57,849 bases of DNA. Source: CAMASH01 sp041746635. Its GTDB lineage: Bacteria; Verrucomicrobiota; Verrucomicrobiia; Chthoniobacterales; Terrimicrobiaceae. Where the stretch lies: positions 1 to 57,849 of the forward strand of contig JBGTGQ010000017.1 in the NCBI GenBank assembly GCA_041746635.1, given 5' to 3'. Shown here piece by piece: positions 35,591 to 43,492 of the stretch; within the stretch, counting starts at the first letter, position 1; each line of letters begins with the position of its first letter. A program made the position numbers and the translations under genes. Below the pieces are notes generated by a model. The model searched no databases. It was given only the letters and a program-made list of their open reading frames with translations, and had not been told where the DNA came from.

Positions 35591-36116
35591 GGCATTGCGG
35601 GCCTTGGAAAAGGAGAATGAGACGCGGGGTTTCCAGAATTTCGCCATCCAGCATGGCGTGGAAAGTAATCAGGAATCCCAGGATTCCACCTATATCGCGA
35701 CGTTTTGGCAGGATTTTCTTTCCGCGATCCGCACCAATCCGGACATGAACGCCTATGTGACCCTCCGCTACGTCACCATCCAACCAGATCGACGGGTCGA
35801 AAATATTTCCGAATCGGCGAAAGATGGCTCGCCGGTGATGTTCATCTCCGCCGAGACCGCCTTCTCAATTTATGAGCAGGAGGTCAGGAAAACCGGCAGA
35901 GCAACCAAGTTAGCCCGGAATGACGTTCACCGGGAGGGAAAGCGGGAAACCTATTGGTTGAAGCCGAAGAGCGACCAGAGCCACAAGGTCTATATCAGGG
36001 GTATCCGGTATAGCGGCTGCTGGTGCGTGGACCTGAATGAACTGCCCTTCGGGGAGGAGTTCCATTACACCCTAAAAGGCAAGGTCGAGAAGCACGAAGA
36101 ACAAAGCCTTGTCTGA
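35559..36116 (+). CDS. C-terminal primase partner sharing a domain with the Bro protein
   Basis: A 185-residue product if translation starts at the GTG at 35559, which is eight bases after a strong Shine-Dalgarno (GGGGAGG, 35544-35550). It overlaps the upstream gene by 32 bp in the +1 frame. The C-terminus contains DQSHKVYIRGIRYSGCWC, which parallels DQSHKIYLKERRICGCLC in the antirepressor. Alternatives are a +1 programmed or accidental frameshift that would fuse it to the 840-residue protein. Confidence 0.65.
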   Translation: MLLNEVTGGSEALRALEKENETRGFQNFAIQHGVESNQESQDSTYIATFWQDFLSAIRTNPDMNAYVTLRYVTIQPDRRVENISESAKDGSPVMFISAETAFSIYEQEVRKTGRATKLARNDVHREGKRETYWLKPKSDQSHKVYIRGIRYSGCWCVDLNELPFGEEFHYTLKGKVEKHEEQSLV

Positions 36117-36162
36117 AACATTTTTTGTTTCAGTTGTAACACGTGGTTTCCGCCTTTTCTCG

Positions 36163-36254
36163 AAAACCCGTCCCCCGTCCCGCCTGCCGTCCTGCTTGCT
36201 TACATTGATGGTCAGGGTTTTACGTGTAACGAAGGACGGGGGACGGGTTTTTTT
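36163..36254 (+). terminator. Terminator of the replication operon
   Basis: An 18-bp perfect stem (36163-36180 with 36234-36251) is followed by a run of T to 36254. It lies 46 bp after the stop at 36116. The loop is unusually long at 53 bases. It probably ends transcription of the primase operon, although it is also part of the larger palindromic region. Confidence 0.6.
36217..36230. promoter_or_regulatory. parS-like sequence
   Basis: GTTTTACGTGTAAC matches 12 of 14 bases of the general bacterial parS half-palindrome GTTTCACGTGAAAC. It lies in the candidate origin. The prophage encodes a ParB-like protein at 47277, so it might be its site. The match is not a perfect palindrome. Confidence 0.25.
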
Positions 36255-36537
36255 CATGCTTTTGCTTTATATGGAATGTCTCCACTCAGGGTGATCGAGG
36301 GTCGCAGACCGCGACGGCAATCAATTTTCTTAAAAGGGTTGGAAAAGAAACCGTCCTACCGTCCTATAACCTATAAATATAATTTTAAGTATTTTTATAT
36401 TAATAGGTTATAGAGGGACGGTGGGCGGGACGTTTCACGGGACGGGGGACGGGTTTTCGTCGGAGACGATAAACGGAGTGTTACAATAACAACAAAAAAC
36501 GTTGCGCTTTTGGCGTTTTGCAAGACATAATAAAAGA

Positions 36538-36996
36538 ATGCCTCGATTATTGATCAATCGGAAGAAGCTCAACCCCATTCCCCCATGCGGTCGGCGTGTC
36601 ATATATCAGTTCCCAACCTCCCCGTTTCAGGTTTTGATCGAGAACGCACGGATCAAACGCAAGCTTTCATACCGGGAGATCGCCCAGGAGATCGGAAAGT
36701 CGGCTGGAGTAGTCTGGCAGTGGTTGCACAGCAAGAACGGCACCCCTACAGCGGGTTCATGCAAAGAACAACACTTGGAAAGACTCGCGGCCTGCCTTGA
36801 CATCCCCCTGCCCCAGATCAAGGAAGCTTACGATTTGAGTCGCCATCGCTTCACCGAGCCGGGTGCCGTGGTTCCCAGGCCCTCCACAGAGGCATTTCAG
36901 CAATTTATCGAGGCTGTAGAGCACGACAAAAGAACGGTCTTGAAGAAGACGTATGTTCTGAATCTGGCCAAACGCCTCTTAAAGTCGGGTCAGTAA
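36538..36996 (+). CDS. XRE-type HTH regulator
   Basis: A 152-residue protein from the ATG at 36538. The frame continues back to 36502 but without support. Residues 30-50 form a helix-turn-helix (LSYREIAQEIGKSAGVVWQW). The C-terminal half is helical and may dimerise. It is a single gene after the palindromic region, where it could control the accessory block or bind the palindromes. Confidence 0.75.
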   Translation: MPRLLINRKKLNPIPPCGRRVIYQFPTSPFQVLIENARIKRKLSYREIAQEIGKSAGVVWQWLHSKNGTPTAGSCKEQHLERLAACLDIPLPQIKEAYDLSRHRFTEPGAVVPRPSTEAFQQFIEAVEHDKRTVLKKTYVLNLAKRLLKSGQ

Positions 36997-37322
36997 GGTC
37001 ATTTCGACCAATTTCGCGCGGGTTTTCACCACCTGACGCCCCTTATATTTCGGTCTTTCAAACCGTCAAAACCTTCCCCCACCTTTAGCAAGGGGAAGAA
37101 CCGAGAACCGGTAAAAACCTGCCTTGTAAACTCTCTGTCATCAGCGGGTTACGATGGAAGAAAAATGGAAATAGCGCGCTTTCTCACGTTGTCGATCTGC
37201 GCCTATAGGGCGAATATAACAGTGCAAAGCGAAGCAGGCGACACGCCAGCAAGCACACTGCAAGCGGGTTTTCAGGATTGGCCGAACTGACACCCGAAAA
37301 ACCATAGGCCAATTGAGACAAC
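36997..37322. other. Intergenic 326 bp, nothing firm
   Basis: No open frame with support. A short palindrome CGCCTATAGGGCG is present at about 37200. TTGTCG and TATAAC occur near 37187-37217 but 20 bp apart, too far for a good promoter. No terminator with a T-run was recognised after the regulator gene. Confidence 0.5.
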
Positions 37323-38192
37323 ATGAAGAAAAATCAAAATCAATCTTGGGCATGGGCCAGGGAAGCAGGGAGAAGGCTTGACGCGCTGCGCGCGAAGAGA
37401 GTGGAAGAAATAGCGACGCGCTGCGCGCGAGCAAGGGCCAGAAAGTTAGAGGCTTTAGAGAGTCGGAAGGTCGATCTCTCCACTGAAGCCGAGCTGGTAG
37501 GCATTTACCGCGCGGCTTGCTGCCGTGCTCTGGCAAGGTCTAATCATGTGATTGACCTCAACCGCATATACAACCGGCGTAAGCGCGGACGGCGCAACCC
37601 TTACCCGTTCACTGTGCGCCTTGCTTGGATCAGGGAACTCTGGCGAGCGGCACGCGAAGCGCGCGCCGAAATTTACCGAACTCACAAGATCAGCGATGAG
37701 ACCGCGACAATGGCCGATCTCGTGCAATTGCGCGATCTTTGGCAAGGGAATTGGGGGGAGGTCCGCACTAGTGAGATTGTCGAATCTCCTGTCTTGGCGG
37801 TCACTGGCCGCGACCGTGGCCACAAGACAGTGAACGGGCGGGAGCTGCATCACGCGCGCGAGTGTCTTTCGGCTCATTGGGCGCTCTCTGGCTCCTCACG
37901 CTGGCAATCAGCCTTGCAAGGCGATTACAATCTGCTTGCGGCCTGCGTCCGGGTGGCCAGAGGGGAAGGGCACGCCGCGCTTGGGGCATGGGACAACTGG
38001 CACAACTCCGCCCAGCGGCGCGCCGTCCTACGCTTGAAAGAGCGCATTGCCAGCGGTGACGCCTTGCTGACCTCGCAACCCGAACGCGCCCAGTCCGCCC
38101 TTGATGCCCTTCACGGGGTCAAGACGGCCACGAAACGCGCCGTGCGGGCCTCACTGGCCGCCAGCAATGCCGATTATCTGATGATTAGCTAA
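37323..38192 (+). CDS. Basic phage protein, unknown (289 aa)
   Basis: A 289-residue, strongly basic, alanine/arginine-rich helical protein (CCRALARSNHVIDLNRIYNR, SLAASNADYLMIS). A 16-bp direct repeat, GACGCGCTGCGCGCGA, occurs at 37380-37395 and 37415-37430 in different reading frames. A good terminator follows. Nucleic-acid binding is plausible from charge, but no domain is recognised. Confidence 0.7.
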   Translation: MKKNQNQSWAWAREAGRRLDALRAKRVEEIATRCARARARKLEALESRKVDLSTEAELVGIYRAACCRALARSNHVIDLNRIYNRRKRGRRNPYPFTVRLAWIRELWRAAREARAEIYRTHKISDETATMADLVQLRDLWQGNWGEVRTSEIVESPVLAVTGRDRGHKTVNGRELHHARECLSAHWALSGSSRWQSALQGDYNLLAACVRVARGEGHAALGAWDNWHNSAQRRAVLRLKERIASGDALLTSQPERAQSALDALHGVKTATKRAVRASLAASNADYLMIS

Positions 38193-38213
38193 CTTCGTTA
38201 GGACATAGAACGG

Positions 38214-38245
38214 AAACCCGCCACTTGCAAAGGTGGCGGGTTTTT
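38214..38245 (+). terminator. Rho-independent terminator
   Basis: AAACCCGCCAC (38214-38224) pairs with GTGGCGGGTTT (38233-38243) across an 8-base loop, ending in a T-run. It lies 22 bp after the stop at 38192. Confidence 0.85.
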
Positions 38246-38248
38246 CGT

Positions 38249-38268
38249 GTCCCGCCCCAATGTCTAAC
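38249..38268 (+). repeat. GTCCCRCCCCA..GTCTA leader motif
   Basis: This copy reads GTCCCGCCCCAATGTCTAAC. Related copies are at 11173, 40452, 42243, 43214 and 44010. Three of those copies (42243, 43214, 44010) end 4-9 bases before an ATG. Confidence 0.5.
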
Positions 38269-38289
38269 AAGTACACCGGAAGCAAAAAC

Positions 38290-38304
38290 GCCTAACGGTT
38301 AAGT
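38290..38304. repeat. Palindromic motif GCCTAAC-S-GTTAAGY
   Basis: The sequence GCCTAACGGTTAAGT is identical to 18876-18890. Related copies are at 43875-43889, 47180-47192 and 50432-50446. In those three the motif supplies the stop codon of a gene. The 13-bp core CTTAAC-S-GTTAAG is a near-perfect palindrome. Confidence 0.6.
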
Positions 38305-38346
38305 AAAACCAACTCAAAAACATCTCATGAAAAACTTCGCATCCGT

Positions 38347-38427
38347 GTGATTGATTCCTACAACGGCGGCGAACCGCGCAAGGTGGCCGTCACCCACGGC
38401 CGCCGCACCCTCGGCATCACCCTCTGA
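38347..38427 (+). pseudogene. Possible remnant or tiny ORF (26 aa)
   Basis: A short frame reads VIDSYNGGEPRKVAVTHGRR and ends in TLGITL before the stop at 38425-38427. The residues look protein-like. The frame has no ATG, only a GTG at 38347, and is closed upstream by a stop in the palindromic motif. An ATG in another frame (38326) ends after seven codons. It may be the tail of a decayed gene. Confidence 0.25.
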
Positions 38428-38432
38428 TCATC

Positions 38433-38735
38433 ATGCCAACAGAACCGCCCGTCATCACCTGCGACCATATCGCCGGCGAATACCGCGCAGATATCGGCTG
38501 GGGCATCCTGCGCGCCGCCCTTCACCGCATCAAAAAAGACGACTTCGCCAAGAAAGCCGCCGCCGCAAACAACGCGGAAGCTCTCCGCGATTGTCTCGCC
38601 GAATGCGTTGCGGAAATCGACTGCTTGAAAAGCCTGATGCTCCTCGCACCCGACTCCAAGAAGGAAATCGCCGACAAAATCACCCGCGCGAAAAACGTCC
38701 TTGCCGACGTCGGCGTCCATTCCTTCACCCTTTAA
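38433..38735 (+). CDS. Small helical accessory protein (100 aa)
   Basis: A 100-residue protein with a helical, cysteine-bearing middle (ALRDCLAECVAEIDCLKSLM) and a charged C-terminal helix. It starts a run of small plus-strand genes. Unknown function. Confidence 0.65.
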   Translation: MPTEPPVITCDHIAGEYRADIGWGILRAALHRIKKDDFAKKAAAANNAEALRDCLAECVAEIDCLKSLMLLAPDSKKEIADKITRAKNVLADVGVHSFTL

Positions 38736-38739
38736 TCTC

Positions 38740-38874
38740 ATGCCTTATCTCTTCCTCTATTGGCATCAGGGCCTGCGCAACTCCGAACCTCAGCAAGTTC
38801 TCTTTGCCATGGCTTTGCCCTCAATCGCCCGCGGCATCGCTTGGAAAAATGCCCGGCCCGGCATCCGCGCCTAA
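38740..38874 (+). CDS. Very small accessory protein (44 aa)
   Basis: A 44-residue frame beginning MPYLFLYWHQGLRNSEPQQ and ending in basic residues. It lies between two genes with short gaps (4 and 14 bases), all in the same direction, which supports translation. Unknown function. Confidence 0.5.
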   Translation: MPYLFLYWHQGLRNSEPQQVLFAMALPSIARGIAWKNARPGIRA

Positions 38875-38888
38875 GCCCTATCCATCCC

Positions 38889-40412
38889 ATGAAAGAAAAA
38901 CGCCAATCCCTCGCCTGGTCGAACCTCCAGACCGTGCTCGACTCCGCCGGCAATGCCGCCCAGAAAGGCACCCAGCAATTCTTCACGCCTCACCACAAGG
39001 CGGAAACTCTCTCCGCTCTCCTTCCCGATTGCCGCCCCTGCATCACCGATCTGCAATGCGGCCAGGGCGATCTCCTCTCCGCCGCCCGCAACAAAACCAC
39101 CGAAACCCTCCTTGGGGCGGACATCGACCCCGCCGGATCCGTACCTGCAGTCCACAATTACACCTTTCTCCCCGCGCCCACCGCCCAGCTCTACCCGCTC
39201 CTCGCCGAAGTCGGCTGGCGCTCCGATCTCTTCACCCTCAACCCGCCCTTCTCCCTCCGCTGGAAACCCGAAACGCTTCACCAGTTAAGCGAATCCACCT
39301 GCGCCGCCGTCCGCGACGTGTGGAAGCAACACGCCCGCCGCCCCACCATCGACAGCGTTCTCGCCACCTTCCTTATCGCCCTCGACCGTTGCACCTTCCG
39401 CGGCGAAGGCTATCTCATCTGCTCCCACGCCGCCGCCCTGCGACTCTTCACCGACTCACCCCTCGCCGATCATATCTGGCTCTGGCTCGATACCACCAAT
39501 TTCTTCCCGAATACCGATCCGGAAATGCGCGTCGCCATCCTCTACTTCGCCGCCGCCAAGCAGGAAAAAACCATCCGTTTTTCCTGCGAATCCCTCACCC
39601 CGGCCGTACTCAGGAAAATCTCCCGCACCGAACTCCGCACCGGCCCGGAAGTCTCCGCCTCCTACTATGCGAATGACGAGACCGCCCACCTCTTCCAAGC
39701 CGCCGCCCAGGAATGGCACCGCCTCCAGGCCCCGCCATCCTCCGACTGGAATCTCTGGCTTGCCGCCGACGGCACCATCCGCCGCCAGCTCACCCCCTTC
39801 CAGGAAGCCAGCGGCACCGTGCCGCGCGATCTCGTCTCCGAACTCGACAAACTCCAGGGCCAGCAACCCCTCGCCCTTGCCGTCCAGAAGACCACCCGCC
39901 TTGCCCTTCTCCGCGCCGTCCACTGCCCCCACTGGCGCGTCGATCCCCGGCTCATCGCCGCCGTCGAGCAAGCCGTCCAAGATTACAACTCCGTCCGCGC
40001 CCCCTTCTATCCGCTCAACGAAGTCCAGCGCCTCGGCTACCTCGACGAACACGACTCCATCCTCTGCCGCAAGGCCCTGCCCGGCTTCATTGCCGGCCAC
40101 CGCTACACCGTCACATCGCGCACCGTCCCCATCGAACGCCGCGAACGCCGCATGAACCTCGCCGGCGAGATGGATCTCGTGGAAGTCACCGGCGCTGAAC
40201 TCCTCATCGAACTCACCGGCGAGACCGAACGCCACGCCTTCACCTTCGACACCAAAAACAAAAACATCACCACCACCTCCCACTCGCTGCAAACCCTGGT
40301 CGAACACTTCGAGATTCCCGCCGTCCCCGACATCGCCACCCTCCGCCCCGACGACTACCAGGCCCACCTCGCCGCCATCGACCACCTCGAAGCTTCCTTC
40401 GCCTGTTCTTAA
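38889..40412 (+). CDS. N6-adenine DNA methylase-like protein
   Basis: A 507-residue protein from the ATG at 38889. It has QQFFTPHHKAETLSALLP, a SAM-binding motif I (DLQCGQGDLLSAA, near 60), a motif with GADIDP and a catalytic motif IV NPPF (near 122), the layout of gamma-type N6-adenine methylases. The C-terminal 200 residues form a separate alpha/beta domain. No restriction gene is next to it, so it is probably an orphan methylase used for self-protection or regulation. Its last codons lie in a 74-bp repeat duplicated at 42186. Confidence 0.7.
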   Translation: MKEKRQSLAWSNLQTVLDSAGNAAQKGTQQFFTPHHKAETLSALLPDCRPCITDLQCGQGDLLSAARNKTTETLLGADIDPAGSVPAVHNYTFLPAPTAQLYPLLAEVGWRSDLFTLNPPFSLRWKPETLHQLSESTCAAVRDVWKQHARRPTIDSVLATFLIALDRCTFRGEGYLICSHAAALRLFTDSPLADHIWLWLDTTNFFPNTDPEMRVAILYFAAAKQEKTIRFSCESLTPAVLRKISRTELRTGPEVSASYYANDETAHLFQAAAQEWHRLQAPPSSDWNLWLAADGTIRRQLTPFQEASGTVPRDLVSELDKLQGQQPLALAVQKTTRLALLRAVHCPHWRVDPRLIAAVEQAVQDYNSVRAPFYPLNEVQRLGYLDEHDSILCRKALPGFIAGHRYTVTSRTVPIERRERRMNLAGEMDLVEVTGAELLIELTGETERHAFTFDTKNKNITTTSHSLQTLVEHFEIPAVPDIATLRPDDYQAHLAAIDHLEASFACS

Positions 40413-40469
40413 ACTTCCCCGATCCCTGCTCCGATCTCCCCGCTTCTTCCCGTCCCACCCCATTGTCTA
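40396..40469 (+). repeat. 74-bp direct repeat, copy 1
   Basis: The sequence is nearly identical (two differences) to 42186-42260. It begins in the last codons of the methylase gene, includes CT-rich heptamers and ends in the leader motif GTCCCACCCCATTGTCTA. An 18-codon frame follows at 40481, too short to call. Confidence 0.85.
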
Positions 40470-40541
40470 TTATTAACACCATGAAACTCTTCACTCTCTT
40501 CACCGTTAAGCAAAGCGACCTCCACCCTGTTTTCTAAAAAT

Positions 40542-41171
40542 ATGAAATTCCATGACCTCATCCGCAACGAAGTCTTCCTTGCCGAACTTCGCCGCCACAC
40601 CCCGAACTCCAAATTCTCCGGCAACCCTCTCTCCCTTTGCCACAATCCACTTTCGTTGGTTTGGGAGAATTCGATGGACCCCGACTGGTGGGTTGGCGCG
40701 CAGGACGGGGTTTACACCCGCCAGGACCGCCGCCCCGTTTCCGACGAGACAATCCGCGCTGCCGCCCTCGCGGCCGGCATTCCCGCATCCACCATTGACG
40801 CAGCCTTTGTCAGCCGGGTTGGCGAGGAAGAGAAGTTGAGTTTGGAACGCGCCGCTTCCGCCGCCTCGTGGAGCGCGGAGCAAGCCACGAAAAACAAAGC
40901 CCATGCCGCCGCCCACCGCGCCAAACTTATCGAGTCTCATCCGTATCTCTTGGATACCACTATCGCAACCGCCGCAGTCAATGAGATGGACACCCTCCTT
41001 AAAGAGCATCGCAATGCCGTGCGGATGACCCGCAAGCTCGCGATCTTAGATGAAAATGAAGCCACCCTCGCCCACTTCACAAATCTCATCGGAATGAAAG
41101 CGTGGCTTTTCCAAAACGGCTTCCGGCCAAGTATCGATGATCGCGAGCATTTCATGAATGCTTCCAAATAA
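40542..41171 (+). CDS. Accessory protein, unknown (209 aa)
   Basis: A 209-residue helical, charged protein (SRVGEEEKLSLERAASAASW, EMDTLLKEHRNAVRMTRK) with a tryptophan-containing N-terminus. No membrane segment. It belongs to the plus-strand accessory run. Not recognised. Confidence 0.65.
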   Translation: MKFHDLIRNEVFLAELRRHTPNSKFSGNPLSLCHNPLSLVWENSMDPDWWVGAQDGVYTRQDRRPVSDETIRAAALAAGIPASTIDAAFVSRVGEEEKLSLERAASAASWSAEQATKNKAHAAAHRAKLIESHPYLLDTTIATAAVNEMDTLLKEHRNAVRMTRKLAILDENEATLAHFTNLIGMKAWLFQNGFRPSIDDREHFMNASK

Positions 41172-41207
41172 CTCCCGCTCCCTGCTCCACCCTCCCCGCT
41201 TTTCCCT

Positions 41208-41558
41208 ATGCTTCTCTTCCTCCCCGGCCTTATCCTGCCCGGCATGGCCACCATCCTTGATCCCTTCTCCCACGACACCCAGGCACTCGCCGCCCTTCGG
41301 GAAATCAACCGCGAGCTGCTCGTCATCTCCACCTCCAACGTCAACATCCGGATACAGACCGAGGCGGACACCGCCCGGCAACACATCCTCAACGCCATCT
41401 ACGAACTCGACCCGCTCCCCGACAACGAGAAGCGCGAACTCATCGAACGCCCTGTCGCTTCCTATCGCGCTGCCATCCAGGCCAGCCTGTCCAAATCCGA
41501 CCCCATCACCGACCCAAAACTCCGCCAGCTCGACGAAGATGACCTCTCCAAAAACTAA
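41208..41558 (+). CDS. Small accessory protein (116 aa)
   Basis: A 116-residue frame. The first 13 residues (MLLFLPGLILPGM) are hydrophobic, and the ATG at 41244 (MATILDPF) is an equally good start. The body is helical and acidic (REINRELLVISTSNVNIRI). Its end overlaps the next gene start. Unknown. Confidence 0.6.
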   Translation: MLLFLPGLILPGMATILDPFSHDTQALAALREINRELLVISTSNVNIRIQTEADTARQHILNAIYELDPLPDNEKRELIERPVASYRAAIQASLSKSDPITDPKLRQLDEDDLSKN

Positions 41559-41733
41559 AACCCTCCCCTACGGCCTCACCGCCAAGCAGACCGCCCAAGC
41601 CGACAAGCGAGTCGAAAAGGAAGTCAATACCGCCCGCAGAAAGGGTGCCGTCCGCCGTTTTGATGGAACTCTGAAAAGCCTGTTCACGGGAAAGCGAGGC
41701 ACCCTTATCCTCGATGAGTTCCCGCTAAAATAA
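41539..41733 (+). CDS. Small basic accessory protein (64 aa)
   Basis: A 64-residue lysine/arginine-rich protein starting inside the end of the previous gene (MTSPKTKTLPYGLTAKQ, ending GTLILDEFPLK). Overlap suggests coupling. It may bind nucleic acid or protein. Unknown. Confidence 0.55.
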   Translation: MTSPKTKTLPYGLTAKQTAQADKRVEKEVNTARRKGAVRRFDGTLKSLFTGKRGTLILDEFPLK

Positions 41734-41760
41734 CTTCAGCCCTCAGTCCTCAACCTTCTC
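41734..41760 (+). repeat. Heptamer repeat (TTCAGCC/CTCAACC class)
   Basis: The units CTTCAGC CCTCAGT CCTCAAC run directly to the ATG at 41761. One of about a dozen such 7-base periodic tracts in this window. Confidence 0.65.
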
Positions 41761-42174
41761 ATGAGCGCCCCAGCCCTCATCCAGCACATCACCCTCTCCA
41801 CCGGCGACACCGCCACCCATCGCCTCGACACCCTCGATCCCGCCGTCATCACCGCCTGTCGCGCCCTCCTCCCCGCCGGCGGCACCATCCCCGCATTCCC
41901 CGCCTACCGCGTCGAGATCCACGGCCCCATCTTCACCATCTACCGCGGCCGGGAGCCCCTCCTTACCTGTGGCCTTGGGCAAGGGCCAGACCCCCTCTGG
42001 GAAACCCTCTCCGACCTCCAAGCCAACTTCCACCCAGTAAAAGCCACGCCGCCCCATGGCCGCTGGCTCGCCGTCGTCCTTCTCCCGCCCCTTGCCGCCA
42101 CCCCGCCCGCAGACATCGCCTGGCTCGCCGACTTCGAGCGATGCCTCGCCGCCGCCATTCTCGCCCCGCATTAA
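41761..42174 (+). CDS. Accessory protein, unknown (137 aa)
   Basis: A 137-residue protein with a beta-rich middle (YRVEIHGPIFTIYRGREPL) and a tryptophan-containing C-terminal helix. The start is directly after a heptamer tract. No known motif. Confidence 0.65.
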   Translation: MSAPALIQHITLSTGDTATHRLDTLDPAVITACRALLPAGGTIPAFPAYRVEIHGPIFTIYRGREPLLTCGLGQGPDPLWETLSDLQANFHPVKATPPHGRWLAVVLLPPLAATPPADIAWLADFERCLAAAILAPH

Positions 42175-42185
42175 CACACCTTCAG

Positions 42186-42260
42186 CCTTCGCCTGTTCTT
42201 AAAACTTCCCCGCTCCCTGCTCCGATCTCCCCGCTTCTTCCCGTCCCACCCCATTGTCTA
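42186..42260 (+). repeat. 74/75-bp direct repeat, copy 2
   Basis: Copy 2 of the repeat at 40396-40469, with one extra A and one A-to-C change. It ends seven bases before the ATG at 42267 and contains the leader motif GTCCCACCCCATTGTCTAAA at 42243-42262. Confidence 0.85.
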
Positions 42261-42266
42261 AAGTAT

Positions 42267-42848
42267 ATGAACACACCCACCCTCGAAATCCTCGTCCCCG
42301 ACTTCCTCTCCGCCAAATATCAAACCGTCGTCGCAAAATATCGCGGCCTGGAAATCCAACGCACCAACATGGCCCACTGGTGCGGCCCCCTGGAGTTCTG
42401 CCGCAACGTCATCGCCCCCACCGGCGGAGGCGGATGGTGGTCCGCAAACACCATTGAACAAGCCGTCGCCGAGATCGACGAAGCCGTGGCGAAATCCGGC
42501 AAACCCGCCGATTGGACCTATACCTATTCCGATATACCTCCCGCTGGCAGCGACAAGATTTCCCTCACCCCCGCCGCTCTCATCCAGATCTGCGGCCAGG
42601 ACCGCGGGAAAATCATGCGCATGGCCGCCGCCATCGGCAACCCCGCCATCCAGCTCGTCGAAGGCTGGCCCCTCATGAGCTGGAGAGTCCAGACCGCGCC
42701 AGGCTGCACCCGCTTCTGCCGCTTGGATGATTCTGGAAACATCCAACAAGCCGTCGGCTACATCAACGCCCCCGAGTCCCGCCGCTCCGAATTCACTCCC
42801 AACCCCGAAGAACTCCCCTTCTCCACCGAACTCATTATGGTCGGATAA
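42267..42848 (+). CDS. Accessory protein, unknown (193 aa)
   Basis: A 193-residue protein from the ATG at 42267 (TATATGAA context), just after the leader motif. It has a glycine/tryptophan patch (APTGGGGWWSANTIEQA) and a cysteine pair later (APGCTRFCRL). Not recognised. Confidence 0.65.
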   Translation: MNTPTLEILVPDFLSAKYQTVVAKYRGLEIQRTNMAHWCGPLEFCRNVIAPTGGGGWWSANTIEQAVAEIDEAVAKSGKPADWTYTYSDIPPAGSDKISLTPAALIQICGQDRGKIMRMAAAIGNPAIQLVEGWPLMSWRVQTAPGCTRFCRLDDSGNIQQAVGYINAPESRRSEFTPNPEELPFSTELIMVG

Positions 42849-42886
42849 CCCATTTGCTTCCCGGCTTTCCAACCCGAAAAAACACA

Positions 42887-43183
42887 ATGACAATCAAAAT
42901 TCCCAATACGGACAACATGATCTGGACCAACGAAACCTCTTCAAGCCGGTATGGTATCGGATGCGTCCAAGTGGGCGGAGTTGACTGCGGCCCAAAAGAC
43001 ATCCCTTCTGGGGAGCCGTGGGGGAGAACTGTCGCTCAACTCGTGGTCCTCGCATATTCCACTGCGTTGGACGGGAAAAATAATACCGAATTTCCAAACG
43101 ATACCGAAGTTGAAACTATCAACCGCTTCCTCGCGCAAGATCCTGAAGGAATCCGTGTGAACACAGAGCGATTCGGCTACTAA
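42887..43183 (+). CDS. Small accessory protein (98 aa)
   Basis: A 98-residue protein starting at the ATG at 42887 (MTIKIPNTDNMIWTNETSS). The frame is open a little upstream but the closer ATG fits the spacing. Mixed alpha/beta pattern with GYGIGCVQVGGV-like strands. Less C-rich than its neighbours. Confidence 0.6.
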   Translation: MTIKIPNTDNMIWTNETSSSRYGIGCVQVGGVDCGPKDIPSGEPWGRTVAQLVVLAYSTALDGKNNTEFPNDTEVETINRFLAQDPEGIRVNTERFGY

Positions 43184-43187
43184 GAGT

Positions 43188-43233
43188 TTCAGCCTTCATC
43201 ATTCACCCTTCCCGTCCCACCCCAACCTCTAAG
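43188..43233 (+). repeat. Heptamer repeat joined to leader motif
   Basis: The units TTCAGCC TTCATCA TTCACCC TTCCCGT (43188-43215) run into GTCCCACCCCAACCTCTAAG (43214-43233), five bases before the ATG at 43238. Confidence 0.6.
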
Positions 43234-43237
43234 ATAT

Positions 43238-43483
43238 ATGAAAACAATCGAAATCACTGCGCTAAAAACACCAGACGGAAGCGGACTGGTGTTTACATTC
43301 GACTGCAACGACGCAGGCCAGATCCGCTGCGCTGATCTGCTGGAACAAGGTGTGGCCGACGATGAATACCAAGCGGCGGAAATGCTCGATGCCGCGCCGT
43401 GCGACATTCGCTACGGGTATGTAAAACCCGGCCAAAATGCAGCATCTGCGTTTGATGCGGCGATACGCAAGAGACATAAATGA
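43238..43483 (+). CDS. Small acidic accessory protein (81 aa)
   Basis: An 81-residue acidic protein (MKTIEITALKTPDGSG, ADLLEQGVADDEYQAAEMLD). The start follows the leader motif and lies in the same TATATGAA context as 42267. The size and acidic character are typical of small phage-encoded inhibitors, but no function can be assigned. Confidence 0.6.
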   Translation: MKTIEITALKTPDGSGLVFTFDCNDAGQIRCADLLEQGVADDEYQAAEMLDAAPCDIRYGYVKPGQNAASAFDAAIRKRHK

Positions 43484-43492
43484 AAACACAAA

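Larger units (their letters stand above)
36117..36537. other. Palindromic CCGTCC-rich region, candidate replication origin
   Basis: A gene-free 421 bp. The block 36161-36181 is an exact 21-bp inverted repeat of 36439-36459. Its inner 18 bases also pair with 36234-36251. CCGTCC or GGACGG cores occur about ten times. A nested hairpin pairs ACCGTCC and TATAACCTAT (36358-36374) with ATAGGTTATA and GGACGGT (36403-36422) around a 28-base AT-only loop. The AT-rich part lies directly after replication genes. The features fit an origin with iterons and an unwinding element, or a large structured RNA. Confidence 0.5.

Noticed and set aside
36117..36537. CRISPR array
   Set aside because: Repeats are palindromic and irregularly spaced, with no unique spacers of constant length, and no cas genes.
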